Counted from the first letter of the stretch, positions 1-8,787 are shown. The stretch: DNA of 64,000 bases from Rhodopseudomonas palustris (GCF_003031265.1 NZ_CP019966.1:2356001-2420000), one strand, 5' to 3'. Translations and numbers: made by a program. Notes: generated by a model from the sequence alone, not told the origin.

Positions 1-450
1 CTTTTCGGTCTTGGATGATTGGCCGTCCTCGTCGAGCGCGAGTCCGACGAAGCGGCCGTCACGTTCGGCTTTGGAGGCGGTGTAGTCGTAGCCTGCAGTT
101 TCGGTGAAGCCGACCACAGTGGCTCCGCGCTCGACGACGTGGTCGTACAGCAGCCCCATCGCGTCGACGAAGCTGTCCGGATAGTTGGTCTGGTCTCCGG
201 TGCCGAACAGCGCCACCTTCTTGCCTGTCAGATTGGCGGAGGTGAGCTTGTCGATGTTGGCTTCCCAGTCGGTCTGCAGATCGCCGAAGCCGTAAGTCGG
301 CGCGCCGAGAATAAGAAGGCTGCAGCCCTCGAAATCGGCGGCTGATGCGGACTTGATATCGACGGCGCGGCCCTGCAGCCGCTTGGCGATCCGGGAGGCA
401 ACGGCACGGGTCGCGCCGGCATCGGAGCCGAAAATCACATTGACGCTCAT
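1..450 (-). CDS. fldA: Flavodoxin (3' end beyond window)
   Basis: This is a small FMN electron carrier that replaces ferredoxin when iron is short. Reading on the minus strand from the ATG at 450 gives 150 residues, open at the window edge. The N-terminus MSVNVIFGSDAGATRAVA carries the FMN-phosphate loop. Further on are the aromatic loop segment GAPTYGFGDLQTDW and the FGTGDQTNYPDSFVDAMG segment of long-chain flavodoxins. The last visible residues, LALDEDGQSS, are normally followed by only about 20 residues, so roughly 85% of the gene is present. It lies about 200 bp downstream of hmuV on the same strand, beside iron-acquisition genes. The 198 bp between them hold a weak hairpin (531-552) and no gene. 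A role as electron donor to HutW or nitrogenase is inference. Confidence 0.9.
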   Translation of the reverse strand, partial: MSVNVIFGSDAGATRAVASRIAKRLQGRAVDIKSASAADFEGCSLLILGAPTYGFGDLQTDWEANIDKLTSANLTGKKVALFGTGDQTNYPDSFVDAMGLLYDHVVERGATVVGFTETAGYDYTASKAERDGRFVGLALDEDGQSSKTEK

Positions 451-648
451 TGACGAAGGGTCTTTCGCTGCAAACGATGAAACTGATAATTGTCGGGTGT
501 CGGCCGTGCGACGCAGATGCGTTCGCATCACCGAGCAAGACTAAGCGCTCGGTTGCGGACCAACAAATTGAACCGGTCCAAAACCGTCCACGTCGAGGCG
601 GCTATTACTTAGAATGTCTGTGATGTGGTACGCAGAGACGGCGCGCGC

Positions 649-1455
649 TCAGGCGTGGGCGGCGGCGTGGCGATCGTCGGCGAGCTCCGGCAGCACGAAG
701 GGCCGGCCCGCGAGGTCGGTGTTGACGGTGAGGGCGACATCGAACACGTCGGCGATCAGCTCGTGCCGCAAGACAGCGGCAGGCGTTCCGTCGGCGGCGA
801 TCCGGCCGCCACTGAGCACGATGATGCGATCGGCGAATCGGGCAGCGAGGTTGAGATCGTGCAGGATCGCGATCACGGTGGTGCCGCGACGGGCGCAGCG
901 CCGCGCGGTCTCGGCGAGATCGAGCTGGTGGCGGATGTCGAGGCTGGAGGTCGGCTCGTCGAGCAGCAGGAGCCCGGGGCCGGCGTCGGCTTCGCCGCTC
1001 CACAATTGCACCAGGATCCGGGCGAAATGGGCGCGCTGCTGCTCGCCGCCCGACAGCGTGGTGATATCGCGGTGGCGGAAATGGTCGAGGCCGACGTCAC
1101 GGAGCGCGGCGTCGAACAGCGGCGCCGCCTTACGCGGATCGATGTCCGCGCCCATCGCCACGATCTCCTCGACCGAGAACGGGAACGACACCTTGGTGTG
1201 CTGCGCCAGCATCGCGCGCCTGGTGGCAAGCGCGCGCGGCGGATAGTCGGAGAGCGCGCGGCCGTCGAGCGTGACGGTGCCGGAGGTCGGCCGTAGATCG
1301 CCGGACAGCATCCGCAGCAGGGTGGACTTGCCGGCGCCGTTGGGGCCGACGATTGCCACCAGTTCACCCTGGCTGATGGTGAGATCGACGCGATCGACCA
1401 GTGTGGCGCCGGGGAGCGCGAAGGAGGCCGCTTCGGCTTTCAGCACACCGCTCAT
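649..1455 (-). CDS. hmuV: Heme ABC transporter, ATP-binding protein
   Basis: This is the cytoplasmic ATPase that drives heme import through HmuU. The 268 residues match the usual FecE/HmuV length. Visible motifs are Walker A GPNGAGKST at about residues 37-45, the signature LSGGEQQR, Walker B LLLLDEP and a switch-region His in ILHDLNLAA. It is the last gene of hemP-hmuT-hmuU-hmuV, and its ATG overlaps the hmuU stop by 4 nt (ATGA), indicating translational coupling. The family assignment as a FecCD-type importer ATPase is firm. Heme as substrate follows from HemP, HmuT and the divergent heme receptor. Confidence 0.95.
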   Translation of the reverse strand: MSGVLKAEAASFALPGATLVDRVDLTISQGELVAIVGPNGAGKSTLLRMLSGDLRPTSGTVTLDGRALSDYPPRALATRRAMLAQHTKVSFPFSVEEIVAMGADIDPRKAAPLFDAALRDVGLDHFRHRDITTLSGGEQQRAHFARILVQLWSGEADAGPGLLLLDEPTSSLDIRHQLDLAETARRCARRGTTVIAILHDLNLAARFADRIIVLSGGRIAADGTPAAVLRHELIADVFDVALTVNTDLAGRPFVLPELADDRHAAAHA

Positions 1456-2534
1456 GGCCCCACCAACTTGCGCTGTCGTAGCAGGATGGCGAGGAAGAAC
1501 GGTGCACCGATCGCTGCGGTGAGAATGCCGATCGGCATCTCGGCCGGCGCGACGACGGTGCGCGCCACCGTGTCGGCGACGACCAACATCACCGCGCCGA
1601 GAACGGCGGAGGCGGGCAGCAGCAGCCGATGCGACGGGCCGATCACCAGCCGCAACAGATGCGGCACGACGATGCCGACGAAGCCGACCACGCCGGTGAC
1701 CGCGACCGCAACCCCGGCCATTGCCGACACCAACAGGATCGAAGTCCGCTTCAGCCGCTCGACATCGACGCCACTGTGAAACGCCTCGGTCTCGCCGAGG
1801 ACAAGCAGATCCAGCCGTCCTGCAATCCGCAACAGCACCAAGAGCGCGATCAACAGGACAGAACCGGTGGAGGCGGCCTTGGCCCAGTTGGCGCCGCTGA
1901 GCGAGCCGAGCATCCAGAAGGTGATATCGCGGAGCTGGCGATCGTCGGCCACGAACACCAGAACGCCGAGGCCGGCGTTAGCGATCGCCGCGATCGCAAG
2001 ACCCGCGAGCAGGAACAGCGCGATGGAGGTGCGGCCCGATCGGCTCGCAATCCGGTACAGCACGATGGTGGTGATCAGCGAGCCGCCGAAGGCAGCGAAC
2101 GCGAGCAGATACTCCTGCAGGACGCGGAGATGCGGGCCGAGCAGATGCTCGACCAGAACGATCGAGGCGGCCGCACCAAAGGCACCGCCGCTCGCGACGC
2201 CGACCAGCGCCGGGTCGGCCAGCGGATTGCGGAACAGGCCCTGCATCAGCGCGCCCGCTGCCGCGAGCAGGCTGCCGACGATCGCAGCGGTGAGAATCCG
2301 CGGCATCCGGATCGACCACAGCACCAGCTGATCACGCGTCGTCGCTGCATCGCCCGCGGTGCCGGTCAGTCCGAGCGCTGCGGGCAGGCGGGAGAGCGGA
2401 ATGCCGGCGGCGCCCACCGTCATCGCCAGTGCCATTGCGGCGATCAGCAACCCGCCGAGCACGGCGAGCGTGATCGCGGCGCCGGGGCGCGGCGCGCCGG
2501 CGCGGCTGCGACGGGGAAGCGCCAACACGCTCAT
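1452..2534 (-). CDS. hmuU: Heme ABC transporter permease (FecCD family)
   Basis: This is the inner-membrane channel subunit of the heme importer. The 360-residue polytopic protein has the FecCD/BtuC-type signatures LRMPRIL-like (IRMPRILTAAIVGSLLA), GALMQGLFRNPLADP and GFVGIVVPHLLRL, spread over about ten hydrophobic segments. The ATG at 2534 is chosen over an upstream TTG at 2543 because it forms the same ATGA overlap with the hmuT stop that is seen at the other junctions of this operon. The gene sits between hmuT and hmuV in a tightly coupled operon. Confidence 0.94.
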   Translation of the reverse strand: MSVLALPRRSRAGAPRPGAAITLAVLGGLLIAAMALAMTVGAAGIPLSRLPAALGLTGTAGDAATTRDQLVLWSIRMPRILTAAIVGSLLAAAGALMQGLFRNPLADPALVGVASGGAFGAAASIVLVEHLLGPHLRVLQEYLLAFAAFGGSLITTIVLYRIASRSGRTSIALFLLAGLAIAAIANAGLGVLVFVADDRQLRDITFWMLGSLSGANWAKAASTGSVLLIALLVLLRIAGRLDLLVLGETEAFHSGVDVERLKRTSILLVSAMAGVAVAVTGVVGFVGIVVPHLLRLVIGPSHRLLLPASAVLGAVMLVVADTVARTVVAPAEMPIGILTAAIGAPFFLAILLRQRKLVGP

Positions 2535-3502
2535 GAGCGACAATCGACCGTGGTGGCCTTCGGTTTGAAGCCGGCGGCCTCGGCTGCGAGCTGCGGATAC
2601 AGCTTCGATGCGACCTCGACTGCAGCCGCCGGCGTGCGCGGCCCGAAGCCGAGCAGATACAGTCCGTCCATCGCCAGGAAGGCGCGGTGCTGGCCGGCCG
2701 GCGTCAGCGCAAACGCCGGATGTGCATAGAACGCGTCGGCCTCGAAGGAATCGCGGCTGCGCTTGATCGTCAGCACGACATCGGGACGTGCCGCGACGAT
2801 CGCCTCGTCGTTGATCGCCTTGTAGCCGTCGTAACCATCGATCGCGTTGACGCCGCCGGCCAGCGCAATGATCGAATCCGCCGCGGTGTTCCGTCCGGCC
2901 GCCATCGCCTGGCCGTTGACCAGCGACATCACGAACATCACGCGAACCGGCTTGGTGATCGCGGCGCGCAGTTTGCGCAGCCTGGTGAAGTCGTCGCCGA
3001 CCGCGGAGGCGAGACAGGTCGCGGCCTTGTCGGCGCCCATGGCGTGGCCGATCAGCGCGATCTTGTCGAGCAAGCCCTGTTCGGAATACGCCTCCGGCAC
3101 GGACACCAGTGGAATGCCGGCCGAAGTGACCGCATCGATCGTCTGCTTCGGACCGGCCGAATCCATCGCAAGGATCAGGGTCGGGTTCAGTCCGATCACG
3201 CCTTCCGAGGACAATTGGCGCAAGTAGCCGACGTTAGGTTTTCCGGCGACCGCTTCGGGCGGATACACGCTGGTGGAATCGACGCCCGCAATCCGCTGCG
3301 CCAGGCCGAGATCGGCCAATACCTCGGTGATCGCGCCGCCTATCGACAGCGTGCACGAGGAATCAGCAACAGTGACGTCACGGCCGTGCGCATCGCGCAC
3401 TTTGATCTCGGCTGCGGTCGCCTGCAGAGACAAGGAGCCTGCGAGCAACGTCGCGGCGAACACAGCGGCGCGATGGCGTTTGATGTGAGCGTTCGCGGTC
3501 AT
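2531..3502 (-). CDS. hmuT: Periplasmic heme-binding protein
   Basis: This is the periplasmic receptor that captures heme delivered through the outer membrane and passes it to HmuUV. The 323-residue protein starts MTANAHIKRHRAAVFAATLL, a signal peptide cleaved near ATAAE (about residue 30). Cluster A-2 substrate-binding features follow, such as IGGAITEVLADLG, GVDSTSVYPPE and GYLRQLSSEGVIGLNPTLIL. The frame stays open upstream to 3916, but the ATG at 3502 is the start because it precedes the signal peptide and overlaps the hemP stop by 4 nt. The YPPEA segment is where HmuT proteins usually carry a heme-coordinating Tyr; that residue role is inferred from the family. Confidence 0.94.
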   Translation of the reverse strand: MTANAHIKRHRAAVFAATLLAGSLSLQATAAEIKVRDAHGRDVTVADSSCTLSIGGAITEVLADLGLAQRIAGVDSTSVYPPEAVAGKPNVGYLRQLSSEGVIGLNPTLILAMDSAGPKQTIDAVTSAGIPLVSVPEAYSEQGLLDKIALIGHAMGADKAATCLASAVGDDFTRLRKLRAAITKPVRVMFVMSLVNGQAMAAGRNTAADSIIALAGGVNAIDGYDGYKAINDEAIVAARPDVVLTIKRSRDSFEADAFYAHPAFALTPAGQHRAFLAMDGLYLLGFGPRTPAAAVEVASKLYPQLAAEAAGFKPKATTVDCRS

Positions 3503-3702
3503 TTGGTCAGGATCAGCTTGTTTTGCGAGGTGAGGCGGAGGCGGTAGCGATCGTCGCCATGCGCGATCACGATTTCCCGATCCATCGTGAATAGGTCGCG
3601 GCTGTCGATCTGATTGCCGACGATGCTGACGGCGCGCACACCACTCGGGCTCGCCCCGGCTTGCGTAGGATCTGCGCCCAATCGATCGGATGCTGTCATC
3701 AT
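3499..3702 (-). CDS. hemP: Hemin uptake protein HemP
   Basis: This is a 67-residue HemP/HmuP-family protein. Its C-terminal half carries the family core: SRDLF, then an IVIAHGD strand, then YRLRLTSQNKLILTK. Members sit at the head of heme-uptake operons and several act as activators of heme-receptor transcription. The gene is first in hemP-hmuTUV, overlaps hmuT by 4 nt, and lies about 70 bp downstream of the AT-rich motif at 3772-3786. The family call is secure. Whether this copy works as a regulator (HmuP-like) is inference. Confidence 0.88.
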   Translation of the reverse strand: MMTASDRLGADPTQAGASPSGVRAVSIVGNQIDSRDLFTMDREIVIAHGDDRYRLRLTSQNKLILTK

Positions 3703-3771
3703 TCCGCTTCTGGTGTTGTTGCTGACATCGACGTGAGCGCTTGGTTATAAGCGGTGATCCGAAAATGTGTC

Positions 3772-3786
3772 TTATAATTACTATAA
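3772..3786. promoter_or_regulatory. Candidate iron/heme regulatory site upstream of hemP
   Basis: The 15-mer TTATAATTACTATAA lies in the divergent region between hemP (minus) and hutW (plus), with TTATA/TATAA arms around 5 nt. A near-copy, TTATAATTGCTTTAA, occurs at 6211-6225 upstream of hmuR. Two copies in otherwise GC-rich DNA, each before a heme-uptake operon, suggest a shared operator, for example an Irr-type iron control element or another iron regulator. The regulator's identity is inference. The rest of the 330-bp gap (3703-4035) shows nothing else I can name. Confidence 0.5.
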
Positions 3787-4035
3787 ACGGCGCGATCGGC
3801 GCTTGAGCTTGCGCCGCGGTGCGTCGTAACTTCACGATACGCGAGGTCGAATTGTGCCTTGCGCTGTGCCAGCCAGCTCCCTGCGTTTTGCAGCGCCCGC
3901 CAGCCCCTGTTTGCAAATAACGAGTGTGATCGGATGGTCGGGCTGGCCAGTTATTCGCGCGCGCATGTGTCGGCTGACTGACCGTGCGTCGCGCGCGGTT
4001 GGCATTGCTGCCCGTTTGATGATGGAGCGCGGGCG

Positions 4036-5502
4036 GTGAGAATGGCTGAGGTGAAGCAGGGCGATCGGGTCACCGCACCGGTGCATAGCGGGCACGGGAC
4101 TATTCACGGGCACGGTGGTCATCGGGGGCATGGCACCGGTCATCCGATGTCGGTCAAGCCGGCATCGATCGGCGATTACCTGGTGCGCGTCGGCTGCGAT
4201 CCGCTCACCGAGGCGTTCGGCAAGCGCGCGTTTTCGCCGCCGTGGCGCGGCAGCCGGCCGGTGGATGAGGACAATGCCCAGGCAGTAATGGAGCGGGTGT
4301 TCGCGACGCCGCGCAGCGAGACGGCGGTGGCTTACTTGCACGTGCCGTATTGCCAAAACCATTGCCTGTTTTGCGGTTTCTTTGAGAACGTCTGGCGGCC
4401 AGAAGCCGGCCCGGCCTATGTCGACGACCTGATCGCGGAACTCGCCGCCAAGTCGCGTACGCCGCTGATCGCGAGTGCGCCGATCGATGCAATCTATATT
4501 GGCGGTGGCACTCCGTCGGCGCTTGATGCAGACGATCTGACGCGACTGATCGCGGCGCTGCACCGCTATCTGCCGCTCAGCGCCGACTGTGAGATCACCC
4601 TGGAGGGGCGGTCGTATGGCTTCGATCTCGCCAAGGCCAAGAGGCTGGCCGATGCCGGAGTCAATCGGCTCTCGATCGGCGTGCAGAGCTTTTCAACCGA
4701 GGTGCGGCGGCGGCTCGGTCGTAAGCGCACCGGTGAAGAGGTTGCGGAATTTCTTTCCGAGCTGATGGCGCAGGGCCGCACCTCTGTGGTGTGCGACCTG
4801 ATCTATGGGCTGCCGGGGCAGAGCGACGCCGATTGGCGGCGTGATATCGACACGGTTCGGCGCATCGGTCTCGATGGCGTCACGCTGTATGCACTCAATA
4901 TGTTTCCCGGCGGGCCGATGGCTCGCGCGGTAGAGAACGGCAAATTGCCGCAGCCAGCGACTCCGGCCGCGCAGGCGCGCCTCTATGCCGAAGGGGTGGA
5001 GCGGCTGACGGAGAACGGCTGGCTGCAGGTGTCGCAGTCGCATCTGGTCCGGTCGCTGCGCGAACGTAACCGCTACAATGCGTCGATCAAGCGTGGCGTG
5101 GCATGCCTGCCGTTTGGCGCCGGGGCCGGGGGGCAGGCGCATGGCCACCGCTGGCGCAACGTCATCGACATCGCGCGCCGCCGCGAGATGGTGGCGCAGA
5201 ATTTGGCGCCGATCGAAGGGCTGGCGCTGGTGCCATCCGATCATGCCGCGCACGCGATGATCGCGGCGGGGCTGGAGACCGGGCGGCTCGATCTGGCCGC
5301 GGTCGAAGCGCTGCGGCCGGGCTTTCGCGTCGCGGTCACGCCGCTGCTCGCCAACTGGACCGCTGCGGGATTGGGAGAATTGCGCGGCGATGGGTTTTCG
5401 CCGAGCCTTGCCGGATCGTTCTGGATCAGCAATCTGACCAGCGGACTGACGGCGGGACTGACGGCCGCGGCGACAGCGGGCGAGGCAGGATGCGGGTTCT
5501 GA
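4036..5502 (+). CDS. hutW: Radical-SAM anaerobilin synthase (HutW/ChuW family)
   Basis: This is an oxygen-independent heme-opening enzyme of the HemN/HutW radical-SAM group. In ChuW the enzyme methylates and linearises heme to anaerobilin and frees the iron. The 488 residues carry the 4Fe-4S motif HVPYCQNHCLFCGF (Cys 106, 110, 113), the SAM-binding IYIGGGTPSAL and the SIGVQSF segment typical of HemN-like proteins. The GTG at 4036 is preferred because a GGAG lies 8 nt upstream; an ATG at 4042 is the alternative. Oddly, residues 17-36 are very rich in His and Gly (nine His in about 20 residues). It heads an operon and overlaps the next gene by 13 nt. HemN itself is excluded by the heme-locus context. 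Confidence 0.88.
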   Translation: MRMAEVKQGDRVTAPVHSGHGTIHGHGGHRGHGTGHPMSVKPASIGDYLVRVGCDPLTEAFGKRAFSPPWRGSRPVDEDNAQAVMERVFATPRSETAVAYLHVPYCQNHCLFCGFFENVWRPEAGPAYVDDLIAELAAKSRTPLIASAPIDAIYIGGGTPSALDADDLTRLIAALHRYLPLSADCEITLEGRSYGFDLAKAKRLADAGVNRLSIGVQSFSTEVRRRLGRKRTGEEVAEFLSELMAQGRTSVVCDLIYGLPGQSDADWRRDIDTVRRIGLDGVTLYALNMFPGGPMARAVENGKLPQPATPAAQARLYAEGVERLTENGWLQVSQSHLVRSLRERNRYNASIKRGVACLPFGAGAGGQAHGHRWRNVIDIARRREMVAQNLAPIEGLALVPSDHAAHAMIAAGLETGRLDLAAVEALRPGFRVAVTPLLANWTAAGLGELRGDGFSPSLAGSFWISNLTSGLTAGLTAAATAGEAGCGF

Positions 5503-6152
5503 TTTTCGGCGCTACCGGCCGCACCGGGCGCCATCTGGTGACGCAAGGCGGCGCGCGCGGCTGGACGGTGTTCGTCGCCGGGCGCGATCTGGCGCGATTG
5601 AACGAACTCGCAGGCGTTGCGAGCGTCGATGTAGTGGACGCCAGCTCGGTCGCGGGGGCGCTGAACGGATTGAAACCGCAGGCGATCATCTCGACAATCG
5701 GCGGCGCCGGACCTGACGCACTGCTGATCGACGAAGTCGGCAACAACGCCATCACCGATGCTGCGGTGGCTTGCGGAGTGCGGCGGGTGCTGCAGGTCTC
5801 GTCGCTCGCCTGCGGCGACAGCCGCGCCTATGCGTCGGAACGAATCATCGCCGCGATCGGGCCGGTGCTCGACGCCAAGACTCGTGCGGAAGACCATCTG
5901 CGCAACGCCGCGCTCGACTGGACGATCGTGCGGCCGGGCGGACTGACCGACGGCCAGCCGACCGGGCAGGGGGCGCTGTACGACGATCCACGGGTCCATG
6001 GCCGGATCGCGCGGGCTGATCTCGCCACGCTTCTGCTCGGCGCGCTGGCGACGCCTGCCAGTATCGGCCGCGTGCTATCGGCGGTCGATCGCACCACGCT
6101 GCCGGCTGAGCCGGCCGATATCGCCGAATTCGAGCTCGCCGCAGCGGTGTGA
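5490..6152 (+). CDS. chuY: NAD(P)-binding Rossmann protein, ChuY-like anaerobilin reductase
   Basis: This 220-residue atypical SDR starts MRVLIFGATGRTGRHLV, a GxxGxxG dinucleotide motif. It continues with ISTIGGAGPD, VLQVSSLACGD and WTIVRPGGLTDG, the NAD(P)-binding/NmrA-like pattern. The ATG at 5490 lies inside the 3' end of hutW (13-nt overlap), so the two are co-translated. In enterobacteria ChuY sits beside ChuW and reduces anaerobilin with NADPH. The same gene pairing here makes that role likely, but the fold alone does not prove the substrate. Confidence 0.72.
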   Translation: MRVLIFGATGRTGRHLVTQGGARGWTVFVAGRDLARLNELAGVASVDVVDASSVAGALNGLKPQAIISTIGGAGPDALLIDEVGNNAITDAAVACGVRRVLQVSSLACGDSRAYASERIIAAIGPVLDAKTRAEDHLRNAALDWTIVRPGGLTDGQPTGQGALYDDPRVHGRIARADLATLLLGALATPASIGRVLSAVDRTTLPAEPADIAEFELAAAV

Positions 6153-6210
6153 GCGCGCGTAGCGTTACTACACGCAGATGACGTTTGAATTAGCTGCGCG
6201 CACGGACAAG

Positions 6211-6225
6211 TTATAATTGCTTTAA
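6211..6225. promoter_or_regulatory. Candidate iron/heme regulatory site upstream of hmuR
   Basis: TTATAATTGCTTTAA is the second copy of the AT-rich motif seen at 3772-3786 (13 of 15 identical). It lies about 145 bp upstream of the hmuR start, in the 218-bp gap after the chuY-like gene, and probably marks an iron-regulated promoter for the hmuR-to-tonB operon. Spacing to the start codon differs from that at hemP. The rest of the gap has no recognisable gene. Confidence 0.5.
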
Positions 6226-6370
6226 TCAATGGCCAAGTCCGGTTGACCCGGAACTTTGGCTCGGTTACCAAAATTGCAAGCCGTTAGCAGTTGTGCTGAC
6301 GGCGGATTGCCAGCCAGCCGCCTCGTGCGAGCCCGCCAGCCTGCGTCAACTCATAACACTTGGGGCTGTC

Positions 6371-8710
6371 ATGGTGGGGCTTAACTCGCGCGCCTACGCG
6401 CTACTGCTTTCTGTATCCGTCGTCGCGCTGACGAACGCGCCGGCATCGGCGCAAACCGCGACCAGTAGCTCATCATCCTCGGCCCAGACACACGTGAAGC
6501 GCGACCGTGCGGCACGTACGGCGCAGCCGGCGGCGCCCGCTGCCGATCTGCGCAACGCCAACGCACAGGCGGCTGCCTCGACCCAATCGCTCGACGCCAT
6601 CACCGTGGTGGCGACCAAGAACGAGGAGAAGGCGATCGACGCGCTGGCGCCGGCCAGCGCGATCACGCTGCAGCAGATTCAGCAGTTTCCGCCGAGCCGG
6701 CTGCAGGATGTGTTCGTCGCTACACCCGGCGTGTCGTTCCAGGATCGCGGCGACGAACCGTCGACCTCGATCAACATTCGCGGTCTGCAGGACTTCGGTC
6801 GCGTCGCCGTGGTGGTCGATGGCGCGCGGCAGAACTATCAGCGTTCCGGCCACGGCGCGCAGGGCTCGTTCTTCCTTGATCCGGAACTGATCGGCGGCAT
6901 CGACGTGGTGCGCGGGCCGAGCGCCAATATCTACGGCTCCGGCGCGATCGGCGGCGTGGTGTCGTTCCGCACCAAGGATATCGACGACGTTGTGCGCGCC
7001 GGCGAGCGTTGGGGCGTCGACCTTAGCGGCTCCTACGGCAGCAACAATGCGCGCGGGCTTGGTTCGGTGTTCGGCGGCGTGCGTGTCGATCCCAGCGTCG
7101 ATGTGTTCGGCGGCGCGGTGTATCGCACGCAGGGCAATTACAAGGACGGCGCCGGCACCGAAATCGGCAACACCGGCAACGATCTCGCCGCCGGTTTGAT
7201 GAAGTTCACGGTGCGCCCGGCCGACGGCCACGAGGTCAAGATCGGCGGTATCTTCCAGGACTTCAATTACGACGTTGGCCAGTTCAACCGCGGTCCGGTG
7301 CTGAGCGCGGCGCAACGCGCGCTGTATCAGGGCTCCTCGGTGTACGGCACCAGCCTGCAGAACTATACCGGAACCCTGAGCTGGAAATATTCACAGCCGG
7401 ACGACACCTGGTTCGATTGGAGCGTGAACCTGTATGGCAATCGCACCAACAGCGACCAGACCAAGACCTATCACTATTCGACGAGCGGTTCAGGCTATTG
7501 CGGCGCCGGCAATTACGGCAACAACATCTCCGGCTGCATCGGCGACAAGCGCGGCTACAACCTCGACACCATCGGCATCGACGCCAACAACACCTCACGG
7601 TTCGAATATGGCAACTGGCGAACCGCGGTGACCTACGGCGTTGACGCCTTTAACGACAAGGTGACGACCTGGGATTCGCGCGGCAATTCCAACATCACCA
7701 CCCCTGGCGGCGAGCGCACGGTGTCGGGCGGCTTCATCCAGGTGAAGAACAATTACGCGCACTGGCTCGAGGTGATCGGCGCCGCGCGCTACGACCACTA
7801 TGAGCTGAATTCCAATTCGTCGACCGCCAGCGGCAGCCGACTGTCGCCGAAGGTGACGCTCGGCCTGACGCCGATCGCCGGCTTCACCCCCTATGTCGCC
7901 TATGCGGAAGGCTATCGCGCGCCGTCGATCACCGAGACCCTAATAGCCGGCGCCCACGTCACCGGCGGCGGTCCGGCGCTGTTCACCTGCGGCGATGGCA
8001 CCACGGGCCTGTTCTGCCTGATCCCCAACACCGCGCTGCGGCCAGAGGTCGGCAAGAACAAGGAAGTCGGCATCAACCTGAAGTACGATGGCATCTTCAG
8101 CGCCAGCGATAGCTTCCGCGGCAAGGTCAACGCCTTCCGCAACGACGTCGACAACTATATCGAGCTGGTCGGCTCCTCCCCGCAAGTGTCGCAGCTCGGC
8201 CCGGCATACGGGCTGTACAGCAAATACTATCAGTACCAGAACATCCCGCGCGCTCGGATCGAGGGCGTCGAGGTTGAGACCAATTACGATGCCGGAATTT
8301 GGTTCGTCGGCGTCAATGCCGCGGTGATCCGCGGCACCAATCCGGACACCGGACTCGGCTTAGTCTCGGTACCAGCCCGCAAGGTGGTGACCACCGGCGG
8401 TCTGCGGCTGCTCGACCGCCAGCTGACGATCGCGGCGCAATGGGCATCCTACGCGGCCAACACCAATCTGCCGACCGGCTATCTGCCGGGAACCTCCTAC
8501 GATCTCGTCAATCTCAACGTCGCCTATCGGCCGACCGCGGACGTCACGCTGAACTTCTCGATCGATAACCTGCTCAACAACTACTATCGTCCGTATGCGA
8601 TCCCAGGCTCGTCGGCCGACGGCTCTTCGCAGAACGACATTCTGTTCAGCAGCCCTGGCCCGGGCATCGTCTATAAGGGTGGGATCAAGGTGCACTTTGG
8701 AGGAGCGTGA
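6371..8710 (+). CDS. hmuR: TonB-dependent heme/hemoprotein receptor
   Basis: This is the outer-membrane gated channel for heme. From the ATG at 6371 it has 779 residues with a clear signal peptide (MVGLNSRAYALLLSVSVV, cleaved after ASAQ). The frame is open 78 nt upstream, but that extension would bury the signal peptide. A Ser/Ala-rich linker leads to a TonB box, ITVVAT, near residue 78. Next come the plug (VFVATPGVSFQDRGDEPSTSINIRG, shown in parts as VFVATPGVSF and SINIRGLQ) and a 22-strand barrel. The heme-receptor YRAPS motif lies in YAEGYRAPSI, followed by the LRPEVGKNKE region. The partners HmuD, HutX, ExbB, ExbD and TonB follow on the same strand. Confidence 0.94.
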   Translation: MVGLNSRAYALLLSVSVVALTNAPASAQTATSSSSSSAQTHVKRDRAARTAQPAAPAADLRNANAQAAASTQSLDAITVVATKNEEKAIDALAPASAITLQQIQQFPPSRLQDVFVATPGVSFQDRGDEPSTSINIRGLQDFGRVAVVVDGARQNYQRSGHGAQGSFFLDPELIGGIDVVRGPSANIYGSGAIGGVVSFRTKDIDDVVRAGERWGVDLSGSYGSNNARGLGSVFGGVRVDPSVDVFGGAVYRTQGNYKDGAGTEIGNTGNDLAAGLMKFTVRPADGHEVKIGGIFQDFNYDVGQFNRGPVLSAAQRALYQGSSVYGTSLQNYTGTLSWKYSQPDDTWFDWSVNLYGNRTNSDQTKTYHYSTSGSGYCGAGNYGNNISGCIGDKRGYNLDTIGIDANNTSRFEYGNWRTAVTYGVDAFNDKVTTWDSRGNSNITTPGGERTVSGGFIQVKNNYAHWLEVIGAARYDHYELNSNSSTASGSRLSPKVTLGLTPIAGFTPYVAYAEGYRAPSITETLIAGAHVTGGGPALFTCGDGTTGLFCLIPNTALRPEVGKNKEVGINLKYDGIFSASDSFRGKVNAFRNDVDNYIELVGSSPQVSQLGPAYGLYSKYYQYQNIPRARIEGVEVETNYDAGIWFVGVNAAVIRGTNPDTGLGLVSVPARKVVTTGGLRLLDRQLTIAAQWASYAANTNLPTGYLPGTSYDLVNLNVAYRPTADVTLNFSIDNLLNNYYRPYAIPGSSADGSSQNDILFSSPGPGIVYKGGIKVHFGGA

Positions 8711-8747
8711 CGGTCCGGCTCCAATCGAAGCCTGAACGGCGCGCCAG

Positions 8748-8777
8748 AACAACAAGCCAGCAAACAACAAGCCAGCA
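8748..8777 (+). repeat. Perfect 15-bp tandem duplication before hmuD
   Basis: AACAACAAGCCAGCA occurs twice head to tail and ends directly at the AAGGAG ribosome-binding site of the monooxygenase gene. The 77-bp gap between hmuR and that gene otherwise has no feature. Confidence 0.85.
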
Positions 8778-8787
8778 AGGAGAGAAG

